From Siphonodentalium dalli (Eukaryota > Mollusca > Scaphopoda > Gadilida > Siphonodentaliidae): a DNA stretch of 64,000 nt. Both the position numbers and the translations under genes were made by a program. The notes below the pieces were generated by a model. It was not told the DNA's origin. It did not search any database and saw only the letters and a list, made by a program, of their open reading frames with translations. Positions 48,701 through 51,298 of the stretch are shown piece by piece (within the stretch, counting starts at the first letter, position 1; each line of letters starts with the position of its first letter). The stretch lies in assembly GCA_032622095.1 (NCBI GenBank), contig CP136069.1, positions 171,176,394 to 171,240,393 on the forward strand, given 5' to 3'.

Positions 48701-51298
48701 TCAGCCAGCCAACCAACCAACCAACCAACCAACATTTGTATTGTGCATGATTTAGTTTGTCAACTCTATTCGGCAGTGCTTATAGCTACGAGAGATATAC
48801 ACATGATATACATAGATTTACACTATTTCCAGGCTTTTGACAGCACAGCAGACTGACGTTCCTAGTATATAATGATCAGCGACATTGGAGCTACCTTAAT
48901 AGCTTCACAGACACCAACCAGTCAACCAACCAACCGACCAACCTTTGTTTTGTGCATGATTTAGTTTCTATTGGGCAATGCTTATAGCTACGAACTGTAA
49001 TGGATATTTCAATAGTGAATTCCAAAGAAACTTCGGGGTCCCCAGATCCTTAAAAGGTCCTGATGCGTTCAAATTGGGCTCATGCGAAATACCATACAAA
49101 CACAAACTTTGTTCATATTTGTATTATTAAAAACTCTCCAATAATGAGATTTATAATGTCTAAATGTGTGTTATGTAAACATTACTGTTACTTAGTAATT
49201 ATCGATCATAGTCCAATTAGTCCAATAAGAAAACAAAGTTTGATCAAAACTTGACATTAAACATTGAAAAAGGTTAAAGCTTTGAAAAATATCATGAAAA
49301 TCATATTCAAACTATAATATTTGAACTTACTACATGATTAGCGATGTTTATTGGTTATCACTGTAATAGTCATGTTTACATAACTATGGTTATAATAGAA
49401 ACAAAGTTTATATAGTGTTCTCTGTTTTTCTTAGTGATGATGTTTTTACATATTTGTTGTTTAACCTTTGCAAATATACCGACTGCGAGTGCCTTGGTCC
49501 CTTTAAATATTTGCTATTGATGACAGGATTATTATCCCCAACTCAATGTCGTGTTAATGGGGGGGGGGGGTCAATTGACCAATTTCGAATGGGGATTGAA
49601 AACAATAAGATTTATCTGGCGGGTCCGCATGAAACATGTTTCATTATAATATTGGTGGATTTATTTTGTAATATTATATTGAATTAAAAGTAGGTCAAGT
49701 GTTCTAAATCCAGAAATAAATATAAAAAATAAATTAAGCGGACAATTTTATAATTTACCTAGCGCGCCCGCCAGTGATGACTGATATACCTGCTTCCGTT
49801 CACGGACAAATGACCCATACATAGCTGGGCCCCCCCCCCCCCCCCCCAGAATTTACATTCCCATTGAAAAATTGGTCACTTCGCCTCCCCCGTAACAGGT
49901 ATTAGTTATACATAAATAAGGATTTGGTCAAACTGTACATCTTAAAGAATCTGTTTATTTCTTTCCAGTCCGATTTTTACAATAATTTATTTGACCATTT
50001 GCTTATTTTGTGACAATATTAATCTATCCAGTTGTGTTCGGTACCTATGGAGTCAAACAAGAACTACATAGTTAACCTCTAAAATGTATTGAAATCCTTT
50101 GTTGTTGACTTCGCTTAATAACTGTCCAGATTTCATGAATAGTTATGATCATAATGTGAAATTCAAGAGTTTCGAGTGTCGAGGTTAAGCAATATAATGC
50201 TACGATATCTCTCTAGCCTGAGTCAGGACACGGACCGGGATTTGGGACAGGGGTAGACGAACAAAAAGAGATGTGATCCCCACCATACATTGTTCATATT
50301 CATGGAAATCTGAGCAAAATTACTACGATTGGTGACAAACTTTTATTCCACAAAAAAATAGAGCGGGCGTGCGCGTGCCGAAATGTTATTGAAAACGTGT
50401 GCATGCCATGATGTCATCATGATGCCATTGTACACGTACGTCAGAACATAGTCCGAAATGCATTCATTAGCCATGGGTGTGAGTATCTAAGCAACAGTTC
50501 CGGCTCCTCGGATTGGTGGCAAACGTTTCGTTCACGACAAACTCGAGCGGGCCGTGCAGCAATGTCATCGTAAGTCAGAACATAGTTGGAAATGCGCGAA
50601 GATAAAAGAACACGAGGTGTGATGCCCACCAAACGCATGTATCACATATAAAATGTCCATGGCCAGCAGAATTTACATCCACGACAAAGTGGGCGTGCAG
50701 ATGCAGAGTTACATTATAATGTCTATGTCATGATGTCATTCAAAGTCAGGGCATGAACCAAAGTGCACGTGGTATACAACAAAAAAACACGAGATTGGAT
50801 CATTGTCCATGTGTGTGGCAATCTGCGCGAAAGTTTCGTGGACGTCGGAGTGGCAAAATTTTCTTCCACGACTAACTCGAGCGGATGTAATAGTATTATC
50901 ATGCCATGAACCGAATTCGAAGTGCACGGGATATACAAAAAACACGATATTTCATCATTCATTATTCTATAACAAACTCGAGCGGGTGCGCGGTTGTAAC
51001 AGTGGCATGGCAATGCGTATGCCATTGTGTCATTGTAAAATCATGACACGGTCCGAGTTATGCATGTGGAAACGAAAACACAAGCAGTGATCGACGCAAT
51101 GACCAAGGAACTTTTTGAGTGAAGTTTGCACGGAAGTATAATTATATACATGCATGCCTAGAAGCTCACCCACGTGTCGGCGGGGCTCAGTGCCTGTTGA
51201 GTTTCCCCGCTGGAACTGAAGTATGTGTCGTCCATGAAGTAATTATCACTAGTCACACTCGCAGGTTCTTCAAAATTTTCCTGCAAATTCTGACTCAT
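1818..51298 (-). CDS. sohlh2: SOHLH2-like bHLH transcription factor, whole locus (11 coding exons)
   Basis: Exons on the minus strand: 51298-51170, 32784-32564, 26966-26905, 14663-14559, 13978-13894, 10641-10429, 10064-9917, 8482-8364, 6322-6138, 3723-3601, 2224-1818. All introns are GT-AG, and every junction keeps phase, giving 598 codons plus TGA. Residues 48 to about 172 resemble the N-terminal region of vertebrate SOHLH2: an LIIGDTEEA-type start, then an HG-hydrophobic stretch ending in YAKW. Residues about 266-312 form the bHLH: basic region EKLRRERIK, helix 1 DSCDQLRVMLPYI, loop RGRKTDM, then helix 2. The tail is Ser/Thr/Pro-, His- and Tyr-rich with no recognised fold. SOHLH proteins are nuclear E-box-binding factors of early germ-cell differentiation in mammals; a germline role here is inferred from family. 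Vertebrate SOHLH2 is shorter (about 425 residues, from memory). Exon 1 is the least certain part; without it the protein starts at 32772 and has 551 residues. Confidence 0.85.
2776..3567. repeat. TIR-flanked repeat with two hairpins, intron 10
   Basis: The ends look inverted: TATAAATAGAGGAT near 2776 and ATCCTCTATATAA near 3567. Two hairpins lie inside. One is 2797-2871, with 28-bp arms and 2 mismatches (arm start CGTCGCAATTCTATA). The other is 3465-3550, with arms of about 37 bp (arm start AATTTATCAACC). The loop of the first contains sequence of the arm of the second, so they are related. Probably a MITE or a MITE pair; no target duplication was identified. Confidence 0.5.
3601..3723 (-). 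CDS. sohlh2: SOHLH-like gene, exon 10
   Basis: The exon has 123 nt. Its acceptor is CGTTCCCAG before 3723 and its donor is CCACAA/GTAAGG after 3601. It enters with 2 nt of a split codon (A+AC, Asn) and leaves with 1 nt (A+GT, Ser), so it is a phase 1-1 exon. It encodes YPDFRDGSKAPKRSHHMED followed by GQFALTDIGIGNHML, with no recognised domain. A basic patch (KAPKRSHH) could help nuclear retention, which is speculation. The open frame continues into flanking intron, which is why the raw frame looks longer. Confidence 0.85.
3724..6137 (-). other. intron 9, no gene recognised
   Basis: An intron of 2,414 bp. It carries an A-rich run near 4912-4940 and a short tandem duplication at 5404-5457. Short open frames on the plus strand (for example 5529-5726 and 5828-6064) show no motif and lie antisense in the intron, so they were not called. 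Confidence 0.6.
5404..5457. repeat. 27-bp tandem duplication
   Basis: GTTTGAATCGGGTCCACCAC and its next 4 bases occur twice, starting at 5407 and 5434, with a period of 27. The two copies look identical, which suggests a recent slippage event within intron 9. Confidence 0.85.
6138..6322 (-). CDS. sohlh2: SOHLH-like gene, exon 9
   Basis: The exon has 185 nt. Its acceptor is TAACTTCAG before 6322 and its donor is AGAGAA/GTACGT after 6138. The first G completes AGG (Arg) with the AG left from exon 8, and the last A joins AC of exon 10. It encodes QIDACASTQQLSPMSDLY, then KMGVANAMITPITTPVV, then a His/Gln/Pro-rich run (MPHMHVPQHHQLPHQSM). No known domain is seen; the composition is typical of a disordered transcription-factor segment. 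A nearer CAG (about 27 nt inside) keeps frame too but fails the incoming phase, which decides for the longer exon. Confidence 0.82.
6600..7860. mobile_element. non-autonomous TIR element with degenerate AACATTGGGTTA-type repeats, intron 8
   Basis: The left end (about 6600-6650, ACTAAAGTTTAGTCA) and the right end (about 7830-7860, TGACTAAACTTTATTTTGGG) are inverted relative to each other. Inside each arm a short unit of the GGGTTA / TAACCC type is repeated several times in opposite orientations. There is no transposase frame. A TTAA-bounded MITE (7147-7631) sits within it. The borders are estimates, and the superfamily is not assigned. Confidence 0.55.
7147..7631. mobile_element. piggyBac-like MITE (TTAACCCTTTGAGTGCC type) with 33-bp flanking direct repeats
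   Basis: The ends are TTAACCCTTTGAGTGCC and GGCACTCAAAGGGTTAA, a perfect 13-bp TIR plus TTAA on both sides. This fits piggyBac, which targets TTAA and has ends starting with CC. The interior has a hairpin GATCTGATC core near the left end and the recurrent 69-bp hairpin at 7511-7579. Oddly, the flanking direct repeat is not 4 bp but 33 bp: 7118-7150 and 7628-7660 are identical. Confidence 0.75.
8244..8350 (-). mobile_element. Helitron-like 5' terminus
   Basis: On the minus strand the sequence starts TCTATATATATAAAAGAG at 8350, directly after an A. It then passes through a GTCTGTCCGTCTGTCAGTCC repeat and a GACCCCTAGACCGATTTCAA motif. Such TC ends followed by a short-repeat tract are common in non-autonomous Helitrons of invertebrates. 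No matching 3' CTAG terminus was found further left, so it may be truncated. Its edge lies only 13 nt into intron 8 from the exon 8 donor. Confidence 0.55.
8364..8482 (-). CDS. sohlh2: SOHLH-like gene, exon 8
   Basis: The exon has 119 nt. Its acceptor is TTCTTCCATATAG before 8482 and its donor is AAACAG/GTACGT after 8364. It enters in phase 0 and leaves with 2 nt (AG, completed by G of exon 9). It encodes VVEVLSKDCEELPPTKRENK followed by a Lys/Arg-rich stretch (STPRRKKSPQSNQSHCQRN). The basic cluster TPRRKK looks like a monopartite nuclear localisation signal just after the bHLH; that role is inferred. Confidence 0.87.
8940..9720 (+). repeat. dispersed repeat with AAGATGGC(C/G)GCC words
   Basis: The segment with CCAAGATGGCCGCCAAAATG near 9122, through CATTGGAGCAATCAAATATG near 9260 and on to ATGGAAAATGGTAGATATTG, recurs at 38040-38430 in the same orientation and at 41130-41560 inverted. 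It is a dispersed family whose best copies form the arms at 37762-41822. The AAGATGGCGGCC word at 8965 fits the known YY1 consensus, but here it is part of a repeat. No coding capacity was seen. Confidence 0.7.
9750..9885 (+). repeat. dispersed repeat, second copy at about 32010-32195
   Basis: The words TTTTTATGTCTGTC, a TTTATTnnCTG segment, CCAATGTAT, ATGGGGGAATCCATTT and TAGTATAGAAGGGTTAA recur in the same order at 32010-32195. Both copies lie just inside an intron downstream of an SOHLH exon (exon 7 side and exon 2 side). Class unknown. Confidence 0.5.
9917..10064 (-). CDS. sohlh2: SOHLH-like gene, exon 7 (helix-loop-helix core)
   Basis: The exon has 148 nt. Its acceptor is ATTGCAG before 10064 and its donor is AACGAG/GTGCGC after 9917. 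The first A completes AGA (Arg272) with AG of exon 6. It encodes ERIKDSCDQLRVMLPYIRGR, then KTDMASILEM and CVDYLRIVNAALPEE. This is the second part of the basic region, helix 1 (Leu, Val and Leu at core positions), a short RGRK loop and helix 2. The RxRKTDMASxLE signature is characteristic of the SOHLH1/SOHLH2 branch of bHLH proteins. There is no leucine zipper or PAS domain after it. Several AG dinucleotides follow the acceptor; only this one keeps the reading frame. Confidence 0.93.
10065..10428 (-). other. intron 6, splits the bHLH basic region
   Basis: A 364-bp intron, the shortest of the gene. It interrupts the codon for Arg272 inside the basic region, so the DNA-contact Glu/Arg and helix 1 are on different exons. 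Nothing else was recognised in it. Confidence 0.8.
10429..10641 (-). CDS. sohlh2: SOHLH-like gene, exon 6 (start of the basic region)
   Basis: The exon has 213 nt. Its acceptor is ACTTGACAG before 10641 and its donor is CCGCAG/GTATCT after 10429. C completes AAC (Asn) with AA of exon 5. It encodes FSVDSGIEFTPSSISTPNPA, a Ser/Thr-rich linker, LKLSHLNTHVNVTLNPRVYD, and ends TTKEKLR plus two bases of the next Arg. The KEKLRR end aligns with the canonical E-R-x-R pattern of E-box-binding bHLH proteins: the Glu at about residue 268 is the expected CA-contact residue. Confidence 0.9.
10711..11862. mobile_element. non-autonomous element with GGGTACTGTC TIRs, intron 5
   Basis: The left end GGGGTACTGTCAGGGGGAGT (about 10715) is inverted relative to ACTCCCCCCTGGGTACTGT (about 11844). 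Inside each end lie poly-T/poly-A stretches next to GGACCCACC-type words. Short frames here in both strands mirror each other and have no motif. No transposase was seen, and the borders are approximate. Confidence 0.6.
11871..12147. repeat. foldback repeat
   Basis: The left arm, from CCATTTATGGGACCATCTCC through CAACAAATGAA, and the right arm, through TTCATTTGTTGCATATATTT to GGAGATTGTCACATAAATGG, are inverted copies. Arms are about 120 bp with scattered mismatches, and a small loop lies near 12010-12035. It starts right after the element at 10711-11862. Probably a MITE. Confidence 0.7.
12620..12962. mobile_element. hairpin-bearing repeat, copy 1 (copy 2 inverted at 36955-37360)
   Basis: The main hairpin is near 12660-12750: CCACGAGTGGGATTGGCGAT then TTACACCACGAGCTTCAGCG and the reverse. 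Outer arms carry ATACGCATAGT on both sides. The segment then runs through CTTTACAATGCGATGGATAA to GATAGGCGATCGTG near 12955. The same order appears inverted at 36955-37360. No frame of interest. It is a likely MITE of unknown class. Confidence 0.7.
13280..13510. mobile_element. piggyBac-like MITE with two 69-bp hairpins
   Basis: The right end is GTCGTGGAAGGGTTAA (TTAA at 13507-13510). Sequence before the first hairpin (CTCTGCGAAAACACTGTGCC) mirrors the sequence after the second (GGCACAGGGTTTTCGCAAAA). Hairpins lie at 13299-13366 and 13394-13462. The left TTAA end is decayed or missing. It belongs with the copies at 33261-33502 and 59645-59797. Confidence 0.65.
13628..13791. mobile_element. 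piggyBac-like MITE with one hairpin
   Basis: It begins TTAACCCTTTCATGGCGGGG and ends CCCATCCTAAACTGGTTAA, with TTAA at both ends and partly decayed inverted ends. Nearly all of the interior is one copy of the recurrent hairpin (13681-13752). It lies about 100 bp from exon 5. Confidence 0.7.
13894..13978 (-). CDS. sohlh2: SOHLH-like gene, exon 5
   Basis: The exon has 85 nt. Its acceptor is GTTGCTTCAG before 13978 and its donor is TGCTCAA/GTAAGT after 13894. AC completes GAC (Asp) with G of exon 4, and the terminal AA is completed by C of exon 6. It encodes ETPAPAEDICSPAPSTPSS followed by EDPEKSVL, a Pro/Ser/Glu-rich linker. No domain is seen. The exon is supported by matching phases and consensus splice sites rather than by family similarity. 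Confidence 0.8.
13979..14558 (-). other. intron 4, nothing recognised
   Basis: A 580-bp intron. It shows no repeat family that I could match elsewhere in the window and no open frame of interest. Confidence 0.6.
14559..14663 (-). CDS. sohlh2: SOHLH-like gene, exon 4 (end of the N-terminal domain)
   Basis: The exon has 105 nt. Its acceptor is CATATTGCAG before 14663 and its donor is AAAGCAG/GTGAGT after 14559. TT completes GTT (Val) with G of exon 3. It encodes DLRMHGIDEVIVGDVTSVEI then RAKYAKWTSVQVKA. The HG-[IM]-D spacing and the terminal YAKW/YW position match my recollection of the vertebrate SOHLH2 N-terminal region, which ties exons 2 to 4 to the bHLH exons. The ATG inside (MHGID) could in principle be an alternative start. 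Confidence 0.87.
14815..15198. mobile_element. diverged copy of the TIR element at 53705-54210
   Basis: It shares ordered words with that element: GAAAAAGTACCGTTA, TTTTCNNTTTCGCG, CAGATTAGCGAAACACCG, TTAACAGCAAAATCATT and ATTCAGTAGGACCCAACAGC. Its left TIR is not clear. Near its right end it is interrupted by the 320-bp element at 15199-15518, after which only a short remnant (TTCAGTGCATCATG) remains. Confidence 0.55.
15199..15518. mobile_element. 320-bp MITE with TTGGGGCACTAA ends
   Basis: It starts TTGGGGCACTAA and ends TTAGTGCCCCAA, a perfect 12-bp TIR. The interior is AT-rich and non-coding. No clear target duplication was seen. It lies inside or next to the older element at 14815-15198. 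Confidence 0.7.
15560..18170 (-). other. part of intron 3, nothing recognised
   Basis: AT-rich DNA with frames of at most 81 codons (17028-17273) that have no motif. I could not match it to other repeats in the window. Confidence 0.5.
18175..18530. repeat. degenerate AT-rich repeats with AAACACAT words
   Basis: Words such as TAAACACATTA, TTATAAACATATT and ACCTAAACACATC recur in both orientations every 20 to 40 bp. End-like words (AATAAACACATTCCATTT and AATAAACATTCCATTTAG) appear at the left and right. It may be an old MITE built from short subrepeats. The unit is too degenerate to define. Confidence 0.45.
18550..21080 (+). pseudogene. decayed non-LTR retrotransposon (LINE) reverse-transcriptase region
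   Basis: Plus-strand fragments in shifting frames follow the order of a LINE ORF2. They are LKTYKKRGQSIKTLKEKRN near 18750-18820, NAVSKMKIGKSP near 19235-19270, WTEGIIHP near 19378, KAGFRKGYTQQQII near 19532, and VGLKHGDNLSP then YMYVDD near 19696-19755. After foreign sequence comes LIQPILLYDCEVWG near 20365, then a 162-codon frame (20394-20882) of the ELGPLELQIKKRMIYF type and LRIANHRL near 20885. The YVDD follows LSP too closely to be the catalytic YxDD box, so the catalytic motif appears lost. A 1-base frameshift separates EVWG from the long frame. About 500 bp (19830-20340) of the RT are replaced. It is dead and antisense to the host gene, in intron 3. Confidence 0.75.
20246..20330 (+). 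repeat. minisatellite, about 19-20 bp unit, 4 copies
   Basis: GGGTGTGACTTTACCCGT and close variants repeat four times. The variants differ at 1 to 3 positions (CTCTG, CTTTA, CATTA). It sits within the sequence that interrupts the LINE. Confidence 0.8.
21243..21484 (-). repeat. 242-bp repeat, inverted copy of 1-242
   Basis: Reverse complement of 1-242 with one visible mismatch. Homology ends at TAAATATA on the inner side. On the outer side it abuts AGTGGCCAATAGTGAAAATA, the start of the foldback at 21505-22510. Both repeats lie in or beyond the SOHLH-like gene, facing each other over 21 kb. Confidence 0.85.
21505..22510. repeat. 1-kb foldback with arms of about 400 bp
   Basis: The left arm (about 21505-21910) and right arm (about 22095-22510) are inverted copies. 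Inner arms are best conserved: GGTACCCGAAACGTCCGTCC mirrors GGACGGACGTTTCGGGTACC, and CCCTATTGTCAAACAGACGT mirrors ACGTCTGTTTGACAATAGGG. GGGAGGCCATTTTGCAAAAC and TTTCAAAATGGCCTCCCGCG mark the loop edges. The outer arms have more mismatches and indels. No coding frame. Probably a large MITE or foldback element. Confidence 0.8.
22511..24740 (-). other. part of intron 3 with a repeated segment at 23340-23650
   Basis: Within 23340-23650 two related blocks of about 190 bp follow each other, each with CCATACCAAAnGACATCAAA, AACTGATGC and GAGTTATAATGCAAAA. The block ends with a GGACGGACGGAGACAT tract. This resembles repeat 3' regions that I have seen in invertebrate LINEs, but no coding part is attached. 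The rest is unassigned. Confidence 0.45.
24748..24900. repeat. imperfect palindrome, related to those in the following tandem duplication
   Basis: The arms carry GAGTAGCGTA, TTTTCTCCTCGAGTGAGATG and their inverse (CATCTCATCCGATGAGAAAA, TACGCTACTC), around a CTCAGCTAC...GCGCCTCG centre. The same centre recurs in both units of 25111-26630. Confidence 0.7.
25111..26630. repeat. direct tandem duplication, unit about 760 bp, each with a palindrome
   Basis: Unit 1 is about 25111-25866 and unit 2 about 25867-26630. They match almost base for base, with small indels, for example TTTTCAGTAACTTTTTCTGC, CCTCGCGAGTCGCGAGCACG and ATTCTAAACAGTTACTAATT. Each unit ends with a palindrome of about 140 bp (about 25715-25857 and 26475-26620) whose arms carry GTTAACTGTCATCAGC and CTCGTGAGATG or CTCGAGGAG. 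The short frame at 25859-26110 is not coding by any sign. An AATCAATAAAGTTTG word also occurs in each unit. Confidence 0.85.
26905..26966 (-). CDS. sohlh2: SOHLH-like gene, exon 3
   Basis: A 62-nt exon. Its acceptor is CGTGTTGCAG before 26966 and its donor is CAGATG/GTAAGT after 26905. G completes AGG (Arg) with AG of exon 2, and the last G joins TT of exon 4 (Val). It encodes YSSKNNRGTVIVGVAETDPD. The hydrophobic strand TVIVGVAE lies where SOHLH2 has a comparable strand between its helices. Both phases fit exactly, which is the main support for such a short exon. Confidence 0.82.
26991..27446. mobile_element. foldback MITE made of two hairpins
   Basis: The TIR is AGCCTGAATGTAGTGTGCCT on the left and its near-inverse ending CTAAACTCAGGCT on the right; it continues through TCATTTGCAGAATGAGGTCC. 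Inside are two hairpins (about 27024-27104 and 27334-27412) with stems of the GGTGAATTTAGTGA / TCACTAAATTCACC type. A related half-copy is at 48390-48600. The left terminus is only 24 nt upstream of the exon 3 acceptor. Confidence 0.75.
27864..28512 (+). mobile_element. non-autonomous Helitron A (with 122-bp repeats)
   Basis: The 5' end is TCTCATATATATTTTGAAG directly after an A. The 3' end is a hairpin GCCCGGACAACGTCGGGC, then TCATCGG and CTAG at 28509-28512. This is the terminal hairpin plus CTRR pattern of Helitrons. A GTTT/GTCT microsatellite follows the 5' end, and the body is mostly a 122-bp tandem array. No Rep/helicase is encoded. It is followed without any spacer by Helitron B. Confidence 0.85.
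28030..28480 (+). repeat. tandem array, 122-bp unit, about 3.7 copies
   Basis: GGGTGGAGCTATCGACTTG-type starts occur at 28079, 28201, 28323 and 28445, with a constant period of 122. Units contain CGCATGCGCAGACGAGATCT and GAATTTTATCGGGTCGCC and differ at few positions. Because 122 is not divisible by 3, the long frames on both strands (up to 143 codons) are chance frames through the repeat. One and a half units occur in the Helitron at 54749-55580. Confidence 0.9.
28513..29466 (+). mobile_element. non-autonomous Helitron B
   Basis: The 5' end TCTATTATATATTTTGGAAG is followed by a (GT)n tract and ATCGATGGACTCGAAAACGG. The 3' end is a hairpin CCCGGACGAAGTCGGG, then TCACATT and CTAG at 29463-29466, followed by a host T. 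The body contains a 25-bp tandem duplication (GGTATCCGCTGGGCCGATTT at about 29160-29210) and a near repeat of the AAGCCCGGACGAAGTCGGGT end at about 29274. No protein is encoded. Body sequence of 28560-29000 recurs inverted in 54749-55580. Confidence 0.85.
29848..30540. repeat. repeats of the TTAGTCATTGTGACTAA type
   Basis: TAGTCATTGTGACTAATCTA, then AGTTAGTYGTCCTGTGGACA and AATAGTTTACCAA, occurs at about 29846-29900 and again at about 30450-30510. Related sequence lies at 27610-27730 and 35265-35370. The LINE at 27742-29847 seems to have inserted into this family. Exact borders and class are unknown. Confidence 0.5.
31457..31855. repeat. near-perfect foldback with arms of about 150 bp
   Basis: The arms start TTAAAGGTACTCAATCCGAT on the left and end with its near-inverse on the right. 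They stay nearly identical through TTATTCGAGTCGAGGAAC and CATCGATATCTAATCACTCT to GAGATCTGG. The loop (about 31608-31700) is unique. The high identity of the arms suggests recent insertion. The 63-codon frame on the left arm is not meaningful. Confidence 0.85.
32095..32321. repeat. duplicated block carrying a copy of the exon 2 donor region
   Basis: The segment ATTAATGTGTACATGCATAA to AGAAAGGTTTAA occurs at about 32105-32192 and again at about 32239-32320. Between them, 32196-32238 copies 32543-32585 (the 3' end of exon 2 plus the first intron bases) with one mismatch. The copy carries AAG/GTGAGT where the true exon has AAG/GTGAGG. Confidence 0.85.
32564..32784 (-). CDS. sohlh2: SOHLH-like gene, exon 2 (start of the N-terminal domain)
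   Basis: Its acceptor is TTTCTCTCCCACAG before 32784 and its donor is TATAAG/GTGAGG after 32564. It reads RPGN, then from ATG 32772-32770 MSTVSLIIGDTEEATTLCNS, then an IKDIVISH segment, an acidic TTTEEDGFEQ, YQLIWLFMSVPVS and LTTSI. It ends with AG, completed by G of exon 3. The LIIGDTEEA start and the alternation of hydrophobic strands and helices parallel the vertebrate SOHLH2 N-terminus. Translation may start here (GGAAACATGA context is fair) if exon 1 is not used; upstream codons are open and in frame with exon 1. Confidence 0.87.
33261..33502. mobile_element. piggyBac-like MITE with two hairpins
   Basis: It starts TTAAACTTTCGTGACGGGAG and ends CCAGTCATGGAAGGGTTAA, with TTAA at both ends. 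The left end has a decayed CCCTTT. It holds a shortened hairpin at about 33311-33357 and a full one at about 33390-33456, then GGCACAGGGTTTTCGCAAAA as in the copies at 13280-13510 and 59645-59797. Confidence 0.75.
33657..34240. mobile_element. hAT-type MITE with perfect 8-bp target duplication
   Basis: Ends CAGGGTCCGCGCTGGCC and GGCAGCGCGAACCCTG are inverted with few mismatches. CCTGGGAA flanks both sides (33649-33656 and 34241-34248). An 8-bp duplication and CAGGG ends are hallmarks of hAT elements. The subterminal region repeats TTTTTTGCCAAAT-type words in both orientations, as expected for transposase-binding sites. The 584-bp body has no transposase frame. It lies in intron 1. Confidence 0.9.
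34250..36640 (-). other. part of intron 1, mostly unassigned
   Basis: Frames are short and without motifs. 35265-35370 carries a copy of the GGAGTCACTTTGA / GACTAAC-type repeat also seen at 27620-27720. Nothing else was recognised. Confidence 0.5.
36643..36700 (+). repeat. 19-bp tandem repeat, 3 copies
   Basis: GCACTGTACGTATCGGTCA occurs three times in a row. The third copy has one change (GTACGTGTCGG). Confidence 0.9.
36955..37360. mobile_element. hairpin-bearing repeat, copy 2 (inverted relative to 12620-12962)
   Basis: It reads from CACGATCGCCTATCTTAC through the CCACTCGTGGGATTGGCGAT hairpin (about 37243-37325) to ATACGCATAGTG/ATTCTATATTTAA. Unlike copy 1 it has an internal duplication of about 80 bp: AACTTCGCAGAGYGGAWTAA, CTTTCTCCATACAAT and GGAAAAGTGTTT occur twice. 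Confidence 0.7.
37762..41822. repeat. large inverted repeat: arms over 1 kb around a minisatellite
   Basis: The left arm (about 37762-38800) matches the reverse complement of about 40570-41822. Paired words include TAGTGGAGTAGATTA (outer edge), the run of TTTCAACGTGGCTCTATATC versus GATATGGAGCCACGCTGAAA, CATTGGAGCAATTAAATATG, ATGCGTCACACTAATGTG, and TTTTGAACGGAAATCGACAG with its partner CTGCTCATTTCCGTTCAAAA. Divergence is moderate, with indels. The core (38925-40310) is the minisatellite. No frame resembles a transposase. Related single-arm sequence is at 8940-9720. Confidence 0.75.
38925..40310 (+). repeat. degenerate minisatellite, unit about 50-60 bp, about 1.4 kb
   Basis: The recurring core is TATGGTCATGNNTGAGGTGT, then ATATGTATACA and NGGAGTGACT. 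About two dozen units can be traced, each 50 to 60 bp and highly divergent, so the array is old. It is G/T-rich on the plus strand. Frames reading through it (39250-39474, 39824-40072) are repeat artefacts rich in W, G, V and Y. Confidence 0.8.
41823..42480. repeat. degenerate direct repeats next to the large inverted repeat
   Basis: Words such as AAATGCGCCTATNNCNTGA, ATTCNCCTGGT, GTGACCCATCTGTA and TCCGGATAAAGTTACAT recur about every 180-200 bp. CTCCGGATAAAGTTACATCT also occurs left of the inverted repeat at 37665, in the same orientation. This suggests a subterminal array, though the borders are not clear. Confidence 0.55.
42481..45470 (-). other. part of intron 1, nothing recognised
   Basis: No transposon end, long repeat or frame with motif was recognised. 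The longest frames are below 90 codons (44854-45120) and look random. Confidence 0.5.
45480..47300. repeat. repeat with ATGGTAAAGTCA / GTAAATTCCAAG units, inverted at its right side
   Basis: From 45490 to 45990 a unit of roughly 80-110 bp recurs about five times (AAATCATGGTAAAGTCA, ACAATGATATA, CCTTGTAAATTCC). From 46590 to 46760 the same words appear inverted (GAATTTACAAGGGGTATGTC, TATATCATTGTCTATCTGAC). Further weak copies lie at 47040-47290. It may be one large MITE with subrepeats. Confidence 0.6.
47545..47690 (+). repeat. imperfect tandem duplication of about 75 bp
   Basis: CACTTCATAAACAGCGATGA and CACTTCACAAAAAGCGATGA start two similar units. Each continues to TTCAAGCCGNTNGTG and CACGCGCT. 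Confidence 0.75.
48390..48600. mobile_element. half-copy of the hairpin MITE at 26991-27446
   Basis: It shares GGGAACTTCAATCTAAG-like sequence, GTCTCCCATAGCAGTTG and the stem GGTGAATTTNGTGACGCTAG / TAGCGTCACTAAATTCACCC. It ends with ACCTCATTCTACAAATGTCA. Only the right half of the family is present. Confidence 0.65.
48605..49000 (+). repeat. tandem duplication (about 210-230 bp) with CCAA microsatellite
   Basis: Both units carry CAGGCNTTTGACAG, GACTGACG, TATATAATGATCAGCGA, ATTGGAGCTAC, a (CCAA)n tract, TTGTGCATGATTTAGTTT and GCTTATAGCTACGA. The second unit has a shorter CCAA tract and lacks some bases at its end. Confidence 0.8.
49559..49847. repeat. inverted short repeat with poly-G and poly-C runs
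   Basis: A G run of 12 at 49559-49570 is followed by TTGACCAATTTCGAATGGGG. A C run of 18 at 49830-49847 is followed by CCCATTGAAAAATTGGTCA. The flanks are inverted relative to one another, so the two runs may be the ends of a small element. The runs may also be prone to sequencing error. Confidence 0.5.
50270..51085. repeat. degenerate tandem repeats next to exon 1
   Basis: Four to five units of roughly 150-210 bp share AACTCGAGCGGGNGNGCG, ATGTCATNNT, AGTCAGNNCATA, CGAAATGC, ACAAAAAACACGA and TGGCAATCTGCGCGAAAG-like words. The array begins right downstream of the exon 1 donor, in intron 1. Frames of about 95-100 codons in both strands here are repeat artefacts. Confidence 0.6.
51170..51298 (-). 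CDS. sohlh2: probable first coding exon of the SOHLH-like gene
   Basis: ATG at 51298-51296 has a good context (GAAGCCATGA). The frame reads MSQNLQENFEEPASVTSDNY, then FMDDTYFSSSGETQQALSPA and DTW, and ends at donor CACGTGG/GTGAGC in phase 0. The frame is open upstream to a stop near 51445, so ATG 51298 is the first one. Exon 2 starts at a strong acceptor and, in phase 0, reads RPGN before its own ATG, so the two join in frame over an 18.4-kb intron. The segment is acidic, with DNYFMDD and Ser/Gln content like an activation region. The link is inferred from phase, strand and absence of another recipient; chance in-frame joining is 1 in 3. It could belong to another transcript. Confidence 0.5.
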
